Source of the DNA: Paracoccus onubensis
GTDB taxonomy: Bacteria > Pseudomonadota > Alphaproteobacteria > Rhodobacterales > Rhodobacteraceae
Length of the DNA: 46,720 nucleotides
Direction of reading: 5' to 3'
Assembly: GCF_003591515.1 (NCBI RefSeq)
Contig: NZ_QZCG01000022.1
Coordinates: 1-46,720, forward strand
The position numbers and the translations under genes were made by a program. This document shows positions 39,865-46,720 of this stretch, piece after piece; position 1 is the stretch's first letter, and the number at the start of each line of letters is the position of its first letter. Below the pieces are notes generated by a model that ran no database searches, was not told the origin of the DNA, and was given only the letters and a program-made list of their open reading frames with translations.

Positions 39865-41310
39865 ATGAGACGACATCGCAACGTGAAAATCGTGGCCACG
39901 CTTGGCCCAGCCTCCAGCAGCAAGGAGATGATCCGGGCGCTGTTCGACGCCGGGGCGGATGTGTTTCGTCTGAACATGAGCCATGGCAGCCATGACGATC
40001 ACCGCGCCCGCCACGCCACGATTCGCGAGATCGAGGCGGAAACCGGACGTCCGATCGCGATCCTTGCCGACCTTCAGGGGCCGAAACTGCGCGTCGGGCC
40101 GTTTGCCAATGGCGGGCACGAGTTGAAAGCGGACGACAGGTTCCGCTTTGACCTTGATGCCACCCCGGGCGATTCGGGGCGCGTCCAATTGCCGCATCCC
40201 GAGATTTTTGCTGCGCTCGAACCGGGCGCGCAACTTCTGGTCAATGACGGCAAGGTTGCTTTGCGGGTCGATAGTTGCGGCAAGGATTTCGCAGAATGCA
40301 CCGTTACGGCGGGCGGTGTGATCTCGGATCGCAAAGGGGTGAACGTGCCGGATGTGGTGCTGCCGCTGGCCGCGCTGTCGGACAAGGATCGCGAGGATCT
40401 CGAATTCGCCTGCGAATTGGGCGTGGACTGGCTTGCCCTGTCCTTCGTGCAACGCGCCGCCGATGTCGAAGAGGCCAAGGCGTTGGTGAAAGACCGCGCC
40501 GCCGTGATGACCAAGGTCGAGAAACCCGCCGCAGTGACTGCGTTCGAGGAAATCCTCAAGGCGTCTGACGGAATCATGGTCGCGCGCGGTGATCTGGGGG
40601 TGGAATTGCCGGTGCATTCGGTCCCTCCGATCCAGAAACGGCTTGTGCGCCGCTGTCGCGCAGCCGCCAAGCCGGTGATCGTCGCCACACAGATGCTGGA
40701 ATCCATGATCGAAAGCCCGCTTCCGACGCGTGCCGAGGTCAGCGATGTCGCCAATGCCATCTATGAGGGCGCGGATGCCGTGATGCTGTCGGCGGAAAGC
40801 GCGGCGGGCGATTATCCGGTCGAGGCGGTGACGACGATGGACAACGTTGCCCGCTCGGTCGAGGCGGATCCGAACTACCGCAATATCATCGAGGCGTCGC
40901 GCCATGCGAAACTTCACTCGGTTGCCGATGCCATCGTGACCGCCGCCCGCGAAGTCGCCGAGACGACCGAGGTTGCCGCGATCTGCGCCTTCAGCCAGTC
41001 GGGTACTACCGTCAACCTGGTGGCGCGTGAACGGCCCCGCGTGCCGATCGTGGCGCTTTCCCCGATCGAAAGCGTCGTGCGCAGGATGTGCCTGACATGG
41101 GGAACGCATTGCATCATCACGCCGACCCTGCACCGCTTCAAGGATGCGGTGGCCAACGGCACCCGCGCCGCCCGCGATCACGGTTTCGCGGATGAGACGC
41201 GGCAGGTGGTGATTCTGGCGGGCGTGCCCTTCAACGTCGCCGGTTCGACCAATATCCTGCGTATCGCGCCTTGCGACGAACGGTTGCTTTTCGCCTCGGA
41301 TCCGGAATAA
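39865..41310 (+). CDS. pyk: Pyruvate kinase
   Basis: A 481-aa glycolytic enzyme converting phosphoenolpyruvate and ADP to pyruvate and ATP. Signature blocks are KIVATLGPAS, VFRLNMSHG, ILADLQGPKLRVG, MTKVEKPAAVTAFEEI and MVARGDLGVELP, followed by ATQMLESMI and the C-terminal regulatory domain. Full family length. AAGGA lies seven nt before the start. It probably forms a transcript with the next small membrane protein gene, 34 nt away. Confidence 0.97.
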   Translation: MRRHRNVKIVATLGPASSSKEMIRALFDAGADVFRLNMSHGSHDDHRARHATIREIEAETGRPIAILADLQGPKLRVGPFANGGHELKADDRFRFDLDATPGDSGRVQLPHPEIFAALEPGAQLLVNDGKVALRVDSCGKDFAECTVTAGGVISDRKGVNVPDVVLPLAALSDKDREDLEFACELGVDWLALSFVQRAADVEEAKALVKDRAAVMTKVEKPAAVTAFEEILKASDGIMVARGDLGVELPVHSVPPIQKRLVRRCRAAAKPVIVATQMLESMIESPLPTRAEVSDVANAIYEGADAVMLSAESAAGDYPVEAVTTMDNVARSVEADPNYRNIIEASRHAKLHSVADAIVTAAREVAETTEVAAICAFSQSGTTVNLVARERPRVPIVALSPIESVVRRMCLTWGTHCIITPTLHRFKDAVANGTRAARDHGFADETRQVVILAGVPFNVAGSTNILRIAPCDERLLFASDPE

Positions 41311-41344
41311 GGCTGCGGACAGCGAAGAATTGCGGGGGGTACCC

Positions 41345-41650
41345 ATGTCGAACTGGCCTGATCTGCTGCTGCTTGGTGGCGTGGCGCTATGCGTGATCTC
41401 GGTTATCGCCGCGGTCATTCAGCTCTTGCAGACCCAACCACCGCGCGGAGCGGCGATCACCCTTGTCATAGGGATCGTGCTGCTGTTCGCCGGCGCTTAT
41501 TACAGCCCCGAACCGTTCAAGCCGCAAAGCATCCTTTCCGCGTGGCAACGGATCAGCGGGGGTGACGGGGCGGCCGGCACTGACACCGCTCCGGCGGAAG
41601 GGACCGGCGCAGAAGAAGCGGAAGACGGGGCAGAGGCGCCCGCGAACTGA
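41345..41650 (+). CDS. Small hypothetical membrane protein with acidic tail
   Basis: A 101-aa protein with two TM helices at about residues 5-27 and 35-53 and an Ala/Glu/Asp/Gly-rich tail (GTGAEEAEDGAEAPAN). I recognise no characterised family. The start at 41345 lies after GGGGGG; upstream in-frame codons to 41330 are unlikely. It follows pyk closely and is ended by a compact hairpin (AGCCCGG-T-CCGGGCT, 41670-41684). Confidence 0.65.
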   Translation: MSNWPDLLLLGGVALCVISVIAAVIQLLQTQPPRGAAITLVIGIVLLFAGAYYSPEPFKPQSILSAWQRISGGDGAAGTDTAPAEGTGAEEAEDGAEAPAN

Positions 41651-41685
41651 AAAGCCCCATGAACTGAAAAGCCCGGTCCGGGCTC

Positions 41686-41714
41686 TTGCCAAATAGGCAT
41701 ACTGCGCTTATACG
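41686..41714 (+). promoter_or_regulatory. Predicted promoter of rpmI-rplT
   Basis: -35 TTGCCA (5 of 6) and -10 TATACG (4 of 6) with 17-nt spacing, about 75 nt before the rpmI start, leaving a leader that could carry L20-dependent control. It lies directly after the hairpin at 41670-41684. Confidence 0.5.
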
Positions 41715-41789
41715 ACGCGCTTCAACCGCGCGGCCGGCCTGAATGGCATTGCCGAGTCGCGCGTTCACTCTGAACTGAAGGAGACGAAA

Positions 41790-41990
41790 ATGCCGAAGAT
41801 GAAAACGAAAGCTTCCGCCAAGAAGCGGTTCTCGATGACAGCCTCGGGCAAGGTGAAATCCGCCCAGGCCGGCAAGCGTCACGGGATGATCAAGCGCACG
41901 ACGAAATTCATTCGCGATGCGCGCGGCACCACGGTCCTGTCGGACGCGGATGCCAAGATCGTCAAGAAATACATGCCCTACGCACGCTGA
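41790..41990 (+). CDS. rpmI: 50S ribosomal protein L35
   Basis: A 66-aa basic protein with MPKMKTKASAKKRFSMTASG and KRHGMIKRT, the bL35 signature. Strong GAAGGAGA ribosome site. rplT follows 17 nt later. The usual infC is not upstream. Confidence 0.97.
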   Translation: MPKMKTKASAKKRFSMTASGKVKSAQAGKRHGMIKRTTKFIRDARGTTVLSDADAKIVKKYMPYAR

Positions 41991-42007
41991 TCGAAGGAAC
42001 CTGAAAA

Positions 42008-42367
42008 ATGGCACGAGTTAAATCCGGCAAAGTGACCCACGCCCGCCACAAGCGCGTTCTGGACAATGCCAAGGGTTATTATGGCGCCCGTTCGCGGAAT
42101 TTCCGCACCGCCACGCAGGCTGTGGACAAGGCGAACCAATACGCCACCCGCGACCGCAAGAACCGCAAGCGGAATTTCCGCGCGCTGTGGATTCAGCGGA
42201 TCAATGCCGCCGTGCGTCTGGTGGATGCCGATCTGAGCTATTCGCGCTTCATCAACCTGCTGTCGAAAGCGGGGATCGAGGTTGATCGCAAGGTTCTGGC
42301 CGATCTGGCCGTGAACGAGCCTGAAGCCTTCGGCGCAATCGTCGAAAAGGCGAAAGCCGCGGCCTGA
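42008..42367 (+). CDS. rplT: 50S ribosomal protein L20
   Basis: A 119-aa protein with ARVKSGKVTHARHKRVLDNA, GYYGARSRNFRTA and FRALWIQRINAAVR, the bL20 signature. It nucleates 50S assembly and, in other bacteria, represses its own operon by binding the leader. A strong terminator follows; pheST, a common downstream pair, is absent here. Confidence 0.97.
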   Translation: MARVKSGKVTHARHKRVLDNAKGYYGARSRNFRTATQAVDKANQYATRDRKNRKRNFRALWIQRINAAVRLVDADLSYSRFINLLSKAGIEVDRKVLADLAVNEPEAFGAIVEKAKAAA

Positions 42368-42391
42368 TCCTGCCGCGATGCGAATTGAAAT

Positions 42392-42420
42392 GACCCGCCT
42401 TCGGCGGGTCTTTTTCGTTT
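42392..42420. terminator. Intrinsic terminator after rplT
   Basis: GACCCGC and GCGGGTC form a stem around CTTCG, followed by TTTTTCGTTTT. On the minus strand the tail ATTTCAATTC is weaker, but it may also end the convergent SH3 gene transcript. Confidence 0.88.
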
Positions 42421-42424
42421 TGGG

Positions 42425-43051
42425 TCAATCAGTATCGTCATGTCGGGGCTGAACCGTGCAGCAACCCGACAAGAGCCGCGGCTCTTCGCCGTGCAGGATC
42501 AGCATGGCATCCATCCCGTAAACCTGATCCGACATCCCGTCCGAACAGATCTCGGGGGTCGCGGTCAATGTCATATCCGCGGCCAGCACCGCTCGCCGGG
42601 GTTCCAGATAATAGCCGCTGACCAGAATCGACTGAATGGGCCGCGTATCATCTCCGGCGTCGGGTGTGCTCAGGGTCAGATTGCCGGATTCTGCCTTCAC
42701 ATTCCAGAATGGCTCGGTGCCGAAACAGCGGAGAGAGGCGGGCAGTTCATCCTGTTTCCAGACATCGTAATGAGGTGTCAGGTAATTTTGCGATACCCAG
42801 CCCGAGCGTTCCCCGGCATTGACTCTGAACCAGCTGCTTTTGCCCTGAAAGCCTTCCTCCACGACCTCGATATCCGTCGCATCGGGCGCAAGCGTTCCGA
42901 TGATTTCGGCATTGGCGCTGGGTTCGGCGCGGATATTCAGCACATCATCCGCTTCGACGCCGGTCACGTCGAACAGGGTCGGCAGAATATATTCCGGCGT
43001 CGCAAGCGCCGGTGTCGCAAGCAGCATAAGGGCAAAGGCAGTCCGCAGCAT
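42425..43051 (-). CDS. Exported SH3-domain protein
   Basis: A 208-aa protein with a signal peptide (MLRTAFALMLLATPALA), a bacterial SH3 domain at about 30-95 (DDVLNIRAEPSANAEIIGTL, WFRVNAGERSGWVSQNYL) and a C-terminal domain starting with LRCFGTEPFWNV, in which Cys residues recur (EICSDGM, SGCCTV). The latter resembles COG3650-type periplasmic proteins. A cell-wall or periplasmic binding role is likely; the ligand is unknown. GAGG precedes the start. Confidence 0.8.
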   Translation of the reverse strand: MLRTAFALMLLATPALATPEYILPTLFDVTGVEADDVLNIRAEPSANAEIIGTLAPDATDIEVVEEGFQGKSSWFRVNAGERSGWVSQNYLTPHYDVWKQDELPASLRCFGTEPFWNVKAESGNLTLSTPDAGDDTRPIQSILVSGYYLEPRRAVLAADMTLTATPEICSDGMSDQVYGMDAMLILHGEEPRLLSGCCTVQPRHDDTD

Positions 43052-43138
43052 TCAGAACCTCATTGATGTTGTCGCCGGGACGACCGTTGCATTGTAAAAC
43101 CCGTTTGCATAGGGGAATCCACAGGTTAGAAGCGGCAT

Positions 43139-44551
43139 ATGATGACGCATAGCCTGATTGCCGATGACGCCCTGACCGCTCTTGTTGCGCGGCTGCTGGC
43201 GGCTGTGGCCCGCCCCGGTCAGACCATTCTGCTGGACGGTCCTGTCGGTGCGGGAAAGACGCATTTCGCCCGCGCCTTCATTCGGGCGCGTCAGGGCGAA
43301 ATGGCCGAGGATGTGCCCAGCCCGACTTTCACGCTGGTCCAGACCTATGACGACCCGAAGGGGACCGAGATCTGGCATGCCGATCTGTATCGGCTGACCG
43401 ATCCGTCCGAGTTGGACGAGTTGGGACTGGACGAGGCGCAGGAGAACGCGATCTGTCTGATCGAATGGCCTGATCGGCTGGAGGCGCTGCCCGAAGATGC
43501 CTTGACCGTCTCGATCCGGATGCATGACGATCCCGAACGCCGTGAGATCACCCTGATCGGGGCAGGGGCCAGCCGGTTGGTGCAGCTAGCCGGTTTTATT
43601 GCGGGCACGGATTGGGCAGGTGGAGGGATTGCGCCTCTGGCCGGGGATGCCTCTGCCCGGCGGTATTTCCGGCTGGCGAATGAAACGGGCCGCGCTGTGC
43701 TGATGGACGATCCGGCGGGCGATGTGGACCGGTTTGTGGCCATGACCGACTGGCTGCGCGATCAGGGTTTTGGCGCGCCCGCGATCTTCGCGCGGGACAT
43801 GTCGGCGGGGTTCCTGCTGATGGAGGATCTGGGCGATGATCTGGTCGCCCGCGTGCTGGAACGCTCTCCCGATCTGGCACGGCCGATCTATGATCGGATT
43901 ACCGGTTTTCTGGTTGATCTGCATCGTTTGCCGGTTCCCGGTTTCGTCCTGCCTCTGGACGGTCGCCGGATGGCCGAGCAGGTCAGGTTGTTTGCCGAAT
44001 GGTATCCGCAGGCGGCAGGTGTGCCCGTGGGCGCGGCTGCGGAAATTGGTGCGATCATCGGGCGGCTTCATGCGGAATTGGCTGCGGAGATGCGTCCGGT
44101 CCTTAGCTTGCGGGATTTTCATGCCGAGAATCTGATCTGGCGGGGTGACGCTCCGCTTGGGTTGCTCGACTATCAGGATGCCGTGTCGTGCCATCCGGCC
44201 TATGATCTGGTCTCGGTGCTGCAAGATACCCGCCGCGCGGTTTCGGCGGAGTTCGAAGCAGAGTATATCGCCCGTTATCTGGAAGCCACGGGATTGGATG
44301 AAGACCGGTTTCGCGCGGCCTATGCACTGATGGGGGCGCAAAGGAACCTGCGCGTGATCGGGATTTTCACGCGGCTTTGCATCCGCGACGGCAAGCCGCG
44401 CTATCTGGCGTTCATGCCTCATGTCTGGGATTATATTCTGCGCAACGTGAACCACCCCGCGCTTGCGCCTCTGGCCGCGATCATGCGGGAATTGCCTGCC
44501 CCCGATGAGACCGTCACCGAAAGGATGCGCCAGCAATGCGCCCGCCCCTGA
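43139..44551 (+). CDS. Fusion of TsaE (tRNA t6A synthesis ATPase) and AmgK-like sugar kinase
   Basis: A 470-aa single frame joining two enzymes. Residues 1-150 are TsaE, the ATPase of the threonylcarbamoyl-adenosine complex, with Walker A GPVGAGKT (34-41), VPSPTFTLVQTY, HADLYRL and IEWPDR. From about 158 on (PLAGDASARRYFRL) the protein is a phosphotransferase of the aminoglycoside-kinase fold with LSLRDFHAENLIW and LGLLDYQDA, matching AmgK, the anomeric MurNAc/GlcNAc kinase. The next gene is murU, the partner of AmgK in wall recycling, and overlaps by 16 nt. The two activities are unrelated, so the fusion probably reflects gene order. Starts 43139 and 43142 are both possible. Confidence 0.9.
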   Translation: MMTHSLIADDALTALVARLLAAVARPGQTILLDGPVGAGKTHFARAFIRARQGEMAEDVPSPTFTLVQTYDDPKGTEIWHADLYRLTDPSELDELGLDEAQENAICLIEWPDRLEALPEDALTVSIRMHDDPERREITLIGAGASRLVQLAGFIAGTDWAGGGIAPLAGDASARRYFRLANETGRAVLMDDPAGDVDRFVAMTDWLRDQGFGAPAIFARDMSAGFLLMEDLGDDLVARVLERSPDLARPIYDRITGFLVDLHRLPVPGFVLPLDGRRMAEQVRLFAEWYPQAAGVPVGAAAEIGAIIGRLHAELAAEMRPVLSLRDFHAENLIWRGDAPLGLLDYQDAVSCHPAYDLVSVLQDTRRAVSAEFEAEYIARYLEATGLDEDRFRAAYALMGAQRNLRVIGIFTRLCIRDGKPRYLAFMPHVWDYILRNVNHPALAPLAAIMRELPAPDETVTERMRQQCARP

Positions 44552-45207
44552 TAATTTTCGCCGCCGGATTGGGCACGCGGATGCGGCCTTTGACCGATAA
44601 CCGTCCCAAGCCGCTGATCGAGGTGGCGGGGCGGACCCTGCTGGACCGGGCATTGGATGCCGGGCGCGGGGCGGGGGCCAGCCGGATCGTGGTCAACAGT
44701 CATTATCTGGGCGATCAGATCGGGGCGCATCTGGCCGGTCAGGATGTCGCCATCAGCGATGAATCCGATCTGCTGCTGGACACCGGGGGAGGGCTGCGCA
44801 AGGCTCTGCCGTTATTGGGCGAGGGGCCGGTGATGACGCTGAACCCCGACGTGATCTGGACCGGGCCGAACCCGCTGATCGCGCTTTGCGACGCCTGGGA
44901 TGAGCGGATGGATGCCCTGCTGATGCTGGTTCCGGTGCAGCGGGCGACGGCACGGCTTGGCGGCGGGGATTTCGATATGGACGAGGCGGGGCGGATCGCG
45001 CGGCGGGGCGATTATGTTTTTGCCGGAGCGCATATGATCCGGCCCGAACGGCTGGCCGGGATATCCGATCAGGTGTTCTCGCTTAACCGCATCTGGGACG
45101 TGCTGATTTCCGAGGGGCGTGCTTTCGGTATCGTGCATCCGGGCGGCTGGTGCGATGTGGGCCGCCCCGATGCGATCCCGCTGGCGGAAGACCTGCTGAA
45201 TGGCTGA
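44536..45207 (+). CDS. murU: MurU-type N-acetylmuramate-1-phosphate uridylyltransferase
   Basis: A 223-aa nucleotidyltransferase with the signature FAAGLGTRMRPLTDNRPKPL, LLDTGGGLRKAL and MTLNPDVIW. MurU converts MurNAc-1-phosphate, made by AmgK, to UDP-MurNAc and so bypasses de novo synthesis (and fosfomycin-sensitive MurA). Family length. It overlaps the fusion gene by 16 nt and addB by 8 nt, so all three are probably coupled in translation. Confidence 0.88.
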   Translation: MRPPLIIFAAGLGTRMRPLTDNRPKPLIEVAGRTLLDRALDAGRGAGASRIVVNSHYLGDQIGAHLAGQDVAISDESDLLLDTGGGLRKALPLLGEGPVMTLNPDVIWTGPNPLIALCDAWDERMDALLMLVPVQRATARLGGGDFDMDEAGRIARRGDYVFAGAHMIRPERLAGISDQVFSLNRIWDVLISEGRAFGIVHPGGWCDVGRPDAIPLAEDLLNG

Positions 45208-46720
45208 GTGGGAGTCCGGCCTTTTTGCCCTGCCGTCCGGAGTGGATTTTGCCGGGCATTTCGTGGCCGGTTTCCTGCGGCGCATGGAGGGCCAGCCGCC
45301 CGAGACGATTGCCCGTGTCACGATCTATGCCAATTCGGCCCAGACACTTGCCGCGCTTCGGCATGCGTTTGACGCGCATGGCCCGTTACTGCTGCCGCGC
45401 CTTCTGACCGTCAACGATCTGGGCGCGGGCAGCGCGTTGCGGGACGGGCCTCTTGCCCCTCCGCTTGCCCGCAGATTGCAACTTGCGCAACTGATCGACC
45501 GATTGATGGCAAGCCGCCCCGATCTTGCGGCGGGGCATTCGATTTCGGCATTGACGCAATCGCTGGCGTCTCTGATGGCCGAGATGCAGACCGAAGGCTG
45601 TGGCCCGGACGCGCTGGAGGCGATCGACGCCGGCGACCATGCGAGGCACTGGCAGAACGCGCTTGATTTCCTGCGGATCGCTGCCCGTTTTCATCTGGAC
45701 GGCCCGGTTGTCGATCGGCCAGCACGCCAGCGTATCGCAGCCGAGATAGCATGGAATGACTGGTCTGAAGGGCGCGATCTGCCAGCGGATCCGGTTATCG
45801 TGGCCGGTTCGACCGGATCGCATGGCGCAACCCGGCTGTTCATGCGCGCGGTTGCCCGGCTGCCCAATGGTGCGGTAGTGCTGCCCGGGTTCGATTTCGA
45901 CCTGCCCCCGGATATATGGGAGGAGCTTTCCGGGAATAGTGGCGATCATGCGCAATTCCGCTTTGCGGCACTGGTCGAGGAATTCGGCAGGCCGCGCCTG
46001 TGGTCGCCCTGCGATGGGCCATCTCCGTCGCGGAACAAGCTGGTTTCGCTTGCATTGCGACCGGCCCCGGTAACCGATCAATGGATCGCCGAGGCGCCGG
46101 GGTTGCCCGATCTGCCGGACGCTTGCGAAGGGATGACCCTGATCGAGGCCGATCAGCCGGGGCAGGAGGCCGATGCCATCGCCCTGATCATGCGCGAGGC
46201 GGCGGAGAACAGGCAACCGGTCACGCTGTTCGCCGCCGATAGCGGGTTGATCCGGCGCGTCGTGGCGGCGCTTGACCGATGGCGTCTGCACGCCAATGAC
46301 AGCTCGGGCGAGCCCGTTCATCTGACCGCGCCGGGCCTGTTCCTTCGGCATGTCGCTGCGGTTTTCGGCCTGCCTCTGACGGTGGACCGCCTGTTGATTC
46401 TGTTGAAACATCCGCTGACGGCAAGCGGTTCGGAAGTGGTCGGCTTAGGCGTGGCACGGCATCTTGCCCGCGAACTCGAGTTGCATTTGCGGGCGCATGG
46501 CCCGGCATTCCCCAGCGGGGACAATCTGCGCGATTGGGGAGACAGAGGCGACTCCATGCGCAAAAGCTGGGTCCTGTGGCTGGCCTCCATTCTGGACCGG
46601 ATCGCAGGGTTCGCGGAAGATCGCGCCGCCCGTCCGCTGCCGGACAGGCTGGCCGATCTGCGCAGGCTGACCGAGACGCTGATCGCCGGACCGGATGGCG
46701 ACGTGGCGCAATCGGAAAGT
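45200..46720 (+). CDS. addB: Double-strand break repair protein AddB, N-terminal part
   Basis: The first 507 residues of a protein that runs off the window edge (full AddB is about 1,000 aa). The start MAEWESGLFALPSGVDFAGH with VTIYANSAQTLAALR, LLPRLLTVNDLG and DPVIVAGSTGSHGATRLFM fit the alphaproteobacterial AddB family, a helicase-like inactive domain plus C-terminal nuclease of the AddAB complex. The iron-sulfur and nuclease region lies outside. ATG 45200 overlaps the murU stop by 8 nt. addA is expected next. Confidence 0.9.
   Translation, partial: MAEWESGLFALPSGVDFAGHFVAGFLRRMEGQPPETIARVTIYANSAQTLAALRHAFDAHGPLLLPRLLTVNDLGAGSALRDGPLAPPLARRLQLAQLIDRLMASRPDLAAGHSISALTQSLASLMAEMQTEGCGPDALEAIDAGDHARHWQNALDFLRIAARFHLDGPVVDRPARQRIAAEIAWNDWSEGRDLPADPVIVAGSTGSHGATRLFMRAVARLPNGAVVLPGFDFDLPPDIWEELSGNSGDHAQFRFAALVEEFGRPRLWSPCDGPSPSRNKLVSLALRPAPVTDQWIAEAPGLPDLPDACEGMTLIEADQPGQEADAIALIMREAAENRQPVTLFAADSGLIRRVVAALDRWRLHANDSSGEPVHLTAPGLFLRHVAAVFGLPLTVDRLLILLKHPLTASGSEVVGLGVARHLARELELHLRAHGPAFPSGDNLRDWGDRGDSMRKSWVLWLASILDRIAGFAEDRAARPLPDRLADLRRLTETLIAGPDGDVAQSES

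Overview
The window reads as chromosomal DNA of a high-G+C alphaproteobacterium of the Rhodobacteraceae, most likely Paracoccus or a close relative. The pointers are a sorbitol/mannitol (smo-type) uptake locus, a DctS/DctR sensor pair, the divergent DUF6477/DUF6456 pair, a DUF3035 lipoprotein after lspA, a GT14 transferase beside a sulfotransferase, and the order tsaE-amgK fusion, murU, addB. It is mostly core genome. I see no phage, insertion sequence, CRISPR array, rRNA or tRNA. Genus is inference; no 16S gene is present.

Layout. 1-3.2 kb: end of a polyol operon on the minus strand (HAD phosphatase, SorC regulator, solute-binding protein, with transporter genes expected beyond the left edge). 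3.5-7.9 kb: HerA-like ATPase, DUF6477/DUF6456 pair, OxyR-type regulator, small membrane protein. 8-10.6 kb: DctR/DctS. 10.7-12.4 kb: CHCC zinc-finger protein, an ABC ATPase without a permease, HIT protein. 12.5-15 kb: glycosyltransferase and sulfotransferase in an AT-richer patch. 15.2-17.7 kb: ECF sigma factor overlapping a membrane-anchored vWA protein. 17.9-20.3 kb: class C acid phosphatase-like protein, ornithine cyclodeaminase-like protein, MscL. 20.7-24.5 kb: alanine dehydrogenase with its divergent Lrp regulator, ankyrin protein, succinate-semialdehyde dehydrogenase. 24.6-27.8 kb: transglutaminase, alpha-E protein and circularly permuted ATP-grasp operon. 28.2-32.3 kb: rsmB-purH-lspA-DUF3035 on the minus strand. 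32.4-39.8 kb: DUF1674 protein, amidase, aminotransferase, FtsK, DUF2268 metalloprotease, N-formylglutamate amidohydrolase. 39.9-42.4 kb: pyruvate kinase, small membrane protein, L35-L20. 42.4 kb to the end: SH3 protein, TsaE-AmgK fusion, MurU and the first half of AddB.

Functional links. The left operon would take up polyols under SorC control. DctS/DctR would sense C4-dicarboxylates. AmgK and MurU belong to the MurNAc salvage route of peptidoglycan recycling. LspA would mature the lipoprotein encoded just downstream of it. Alanine dehydrogenase is paired with its likely Lrp-type regulator.

The least explained features are non-coding. A 3'-end element (a CTTCTTCTT pyrimidine tract followed by CTTCGGGG or CCTCGGGG) occurs four times, each time just after a stop codon and in the same orientation as the gene it follows. 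Two copies extend into a repeat of about 120 bp. There is also a perfect 15-bp inverted repeat built from TTAA blocks between mscL and ald, and a 14-bp tandem triplication at the end of the zinc-finger gene. Among protein systems, the ATP-grasp/alpha-E/transglutaminase operon and the ECF sigma/vWA pair are the best candidates for poorly described biology.
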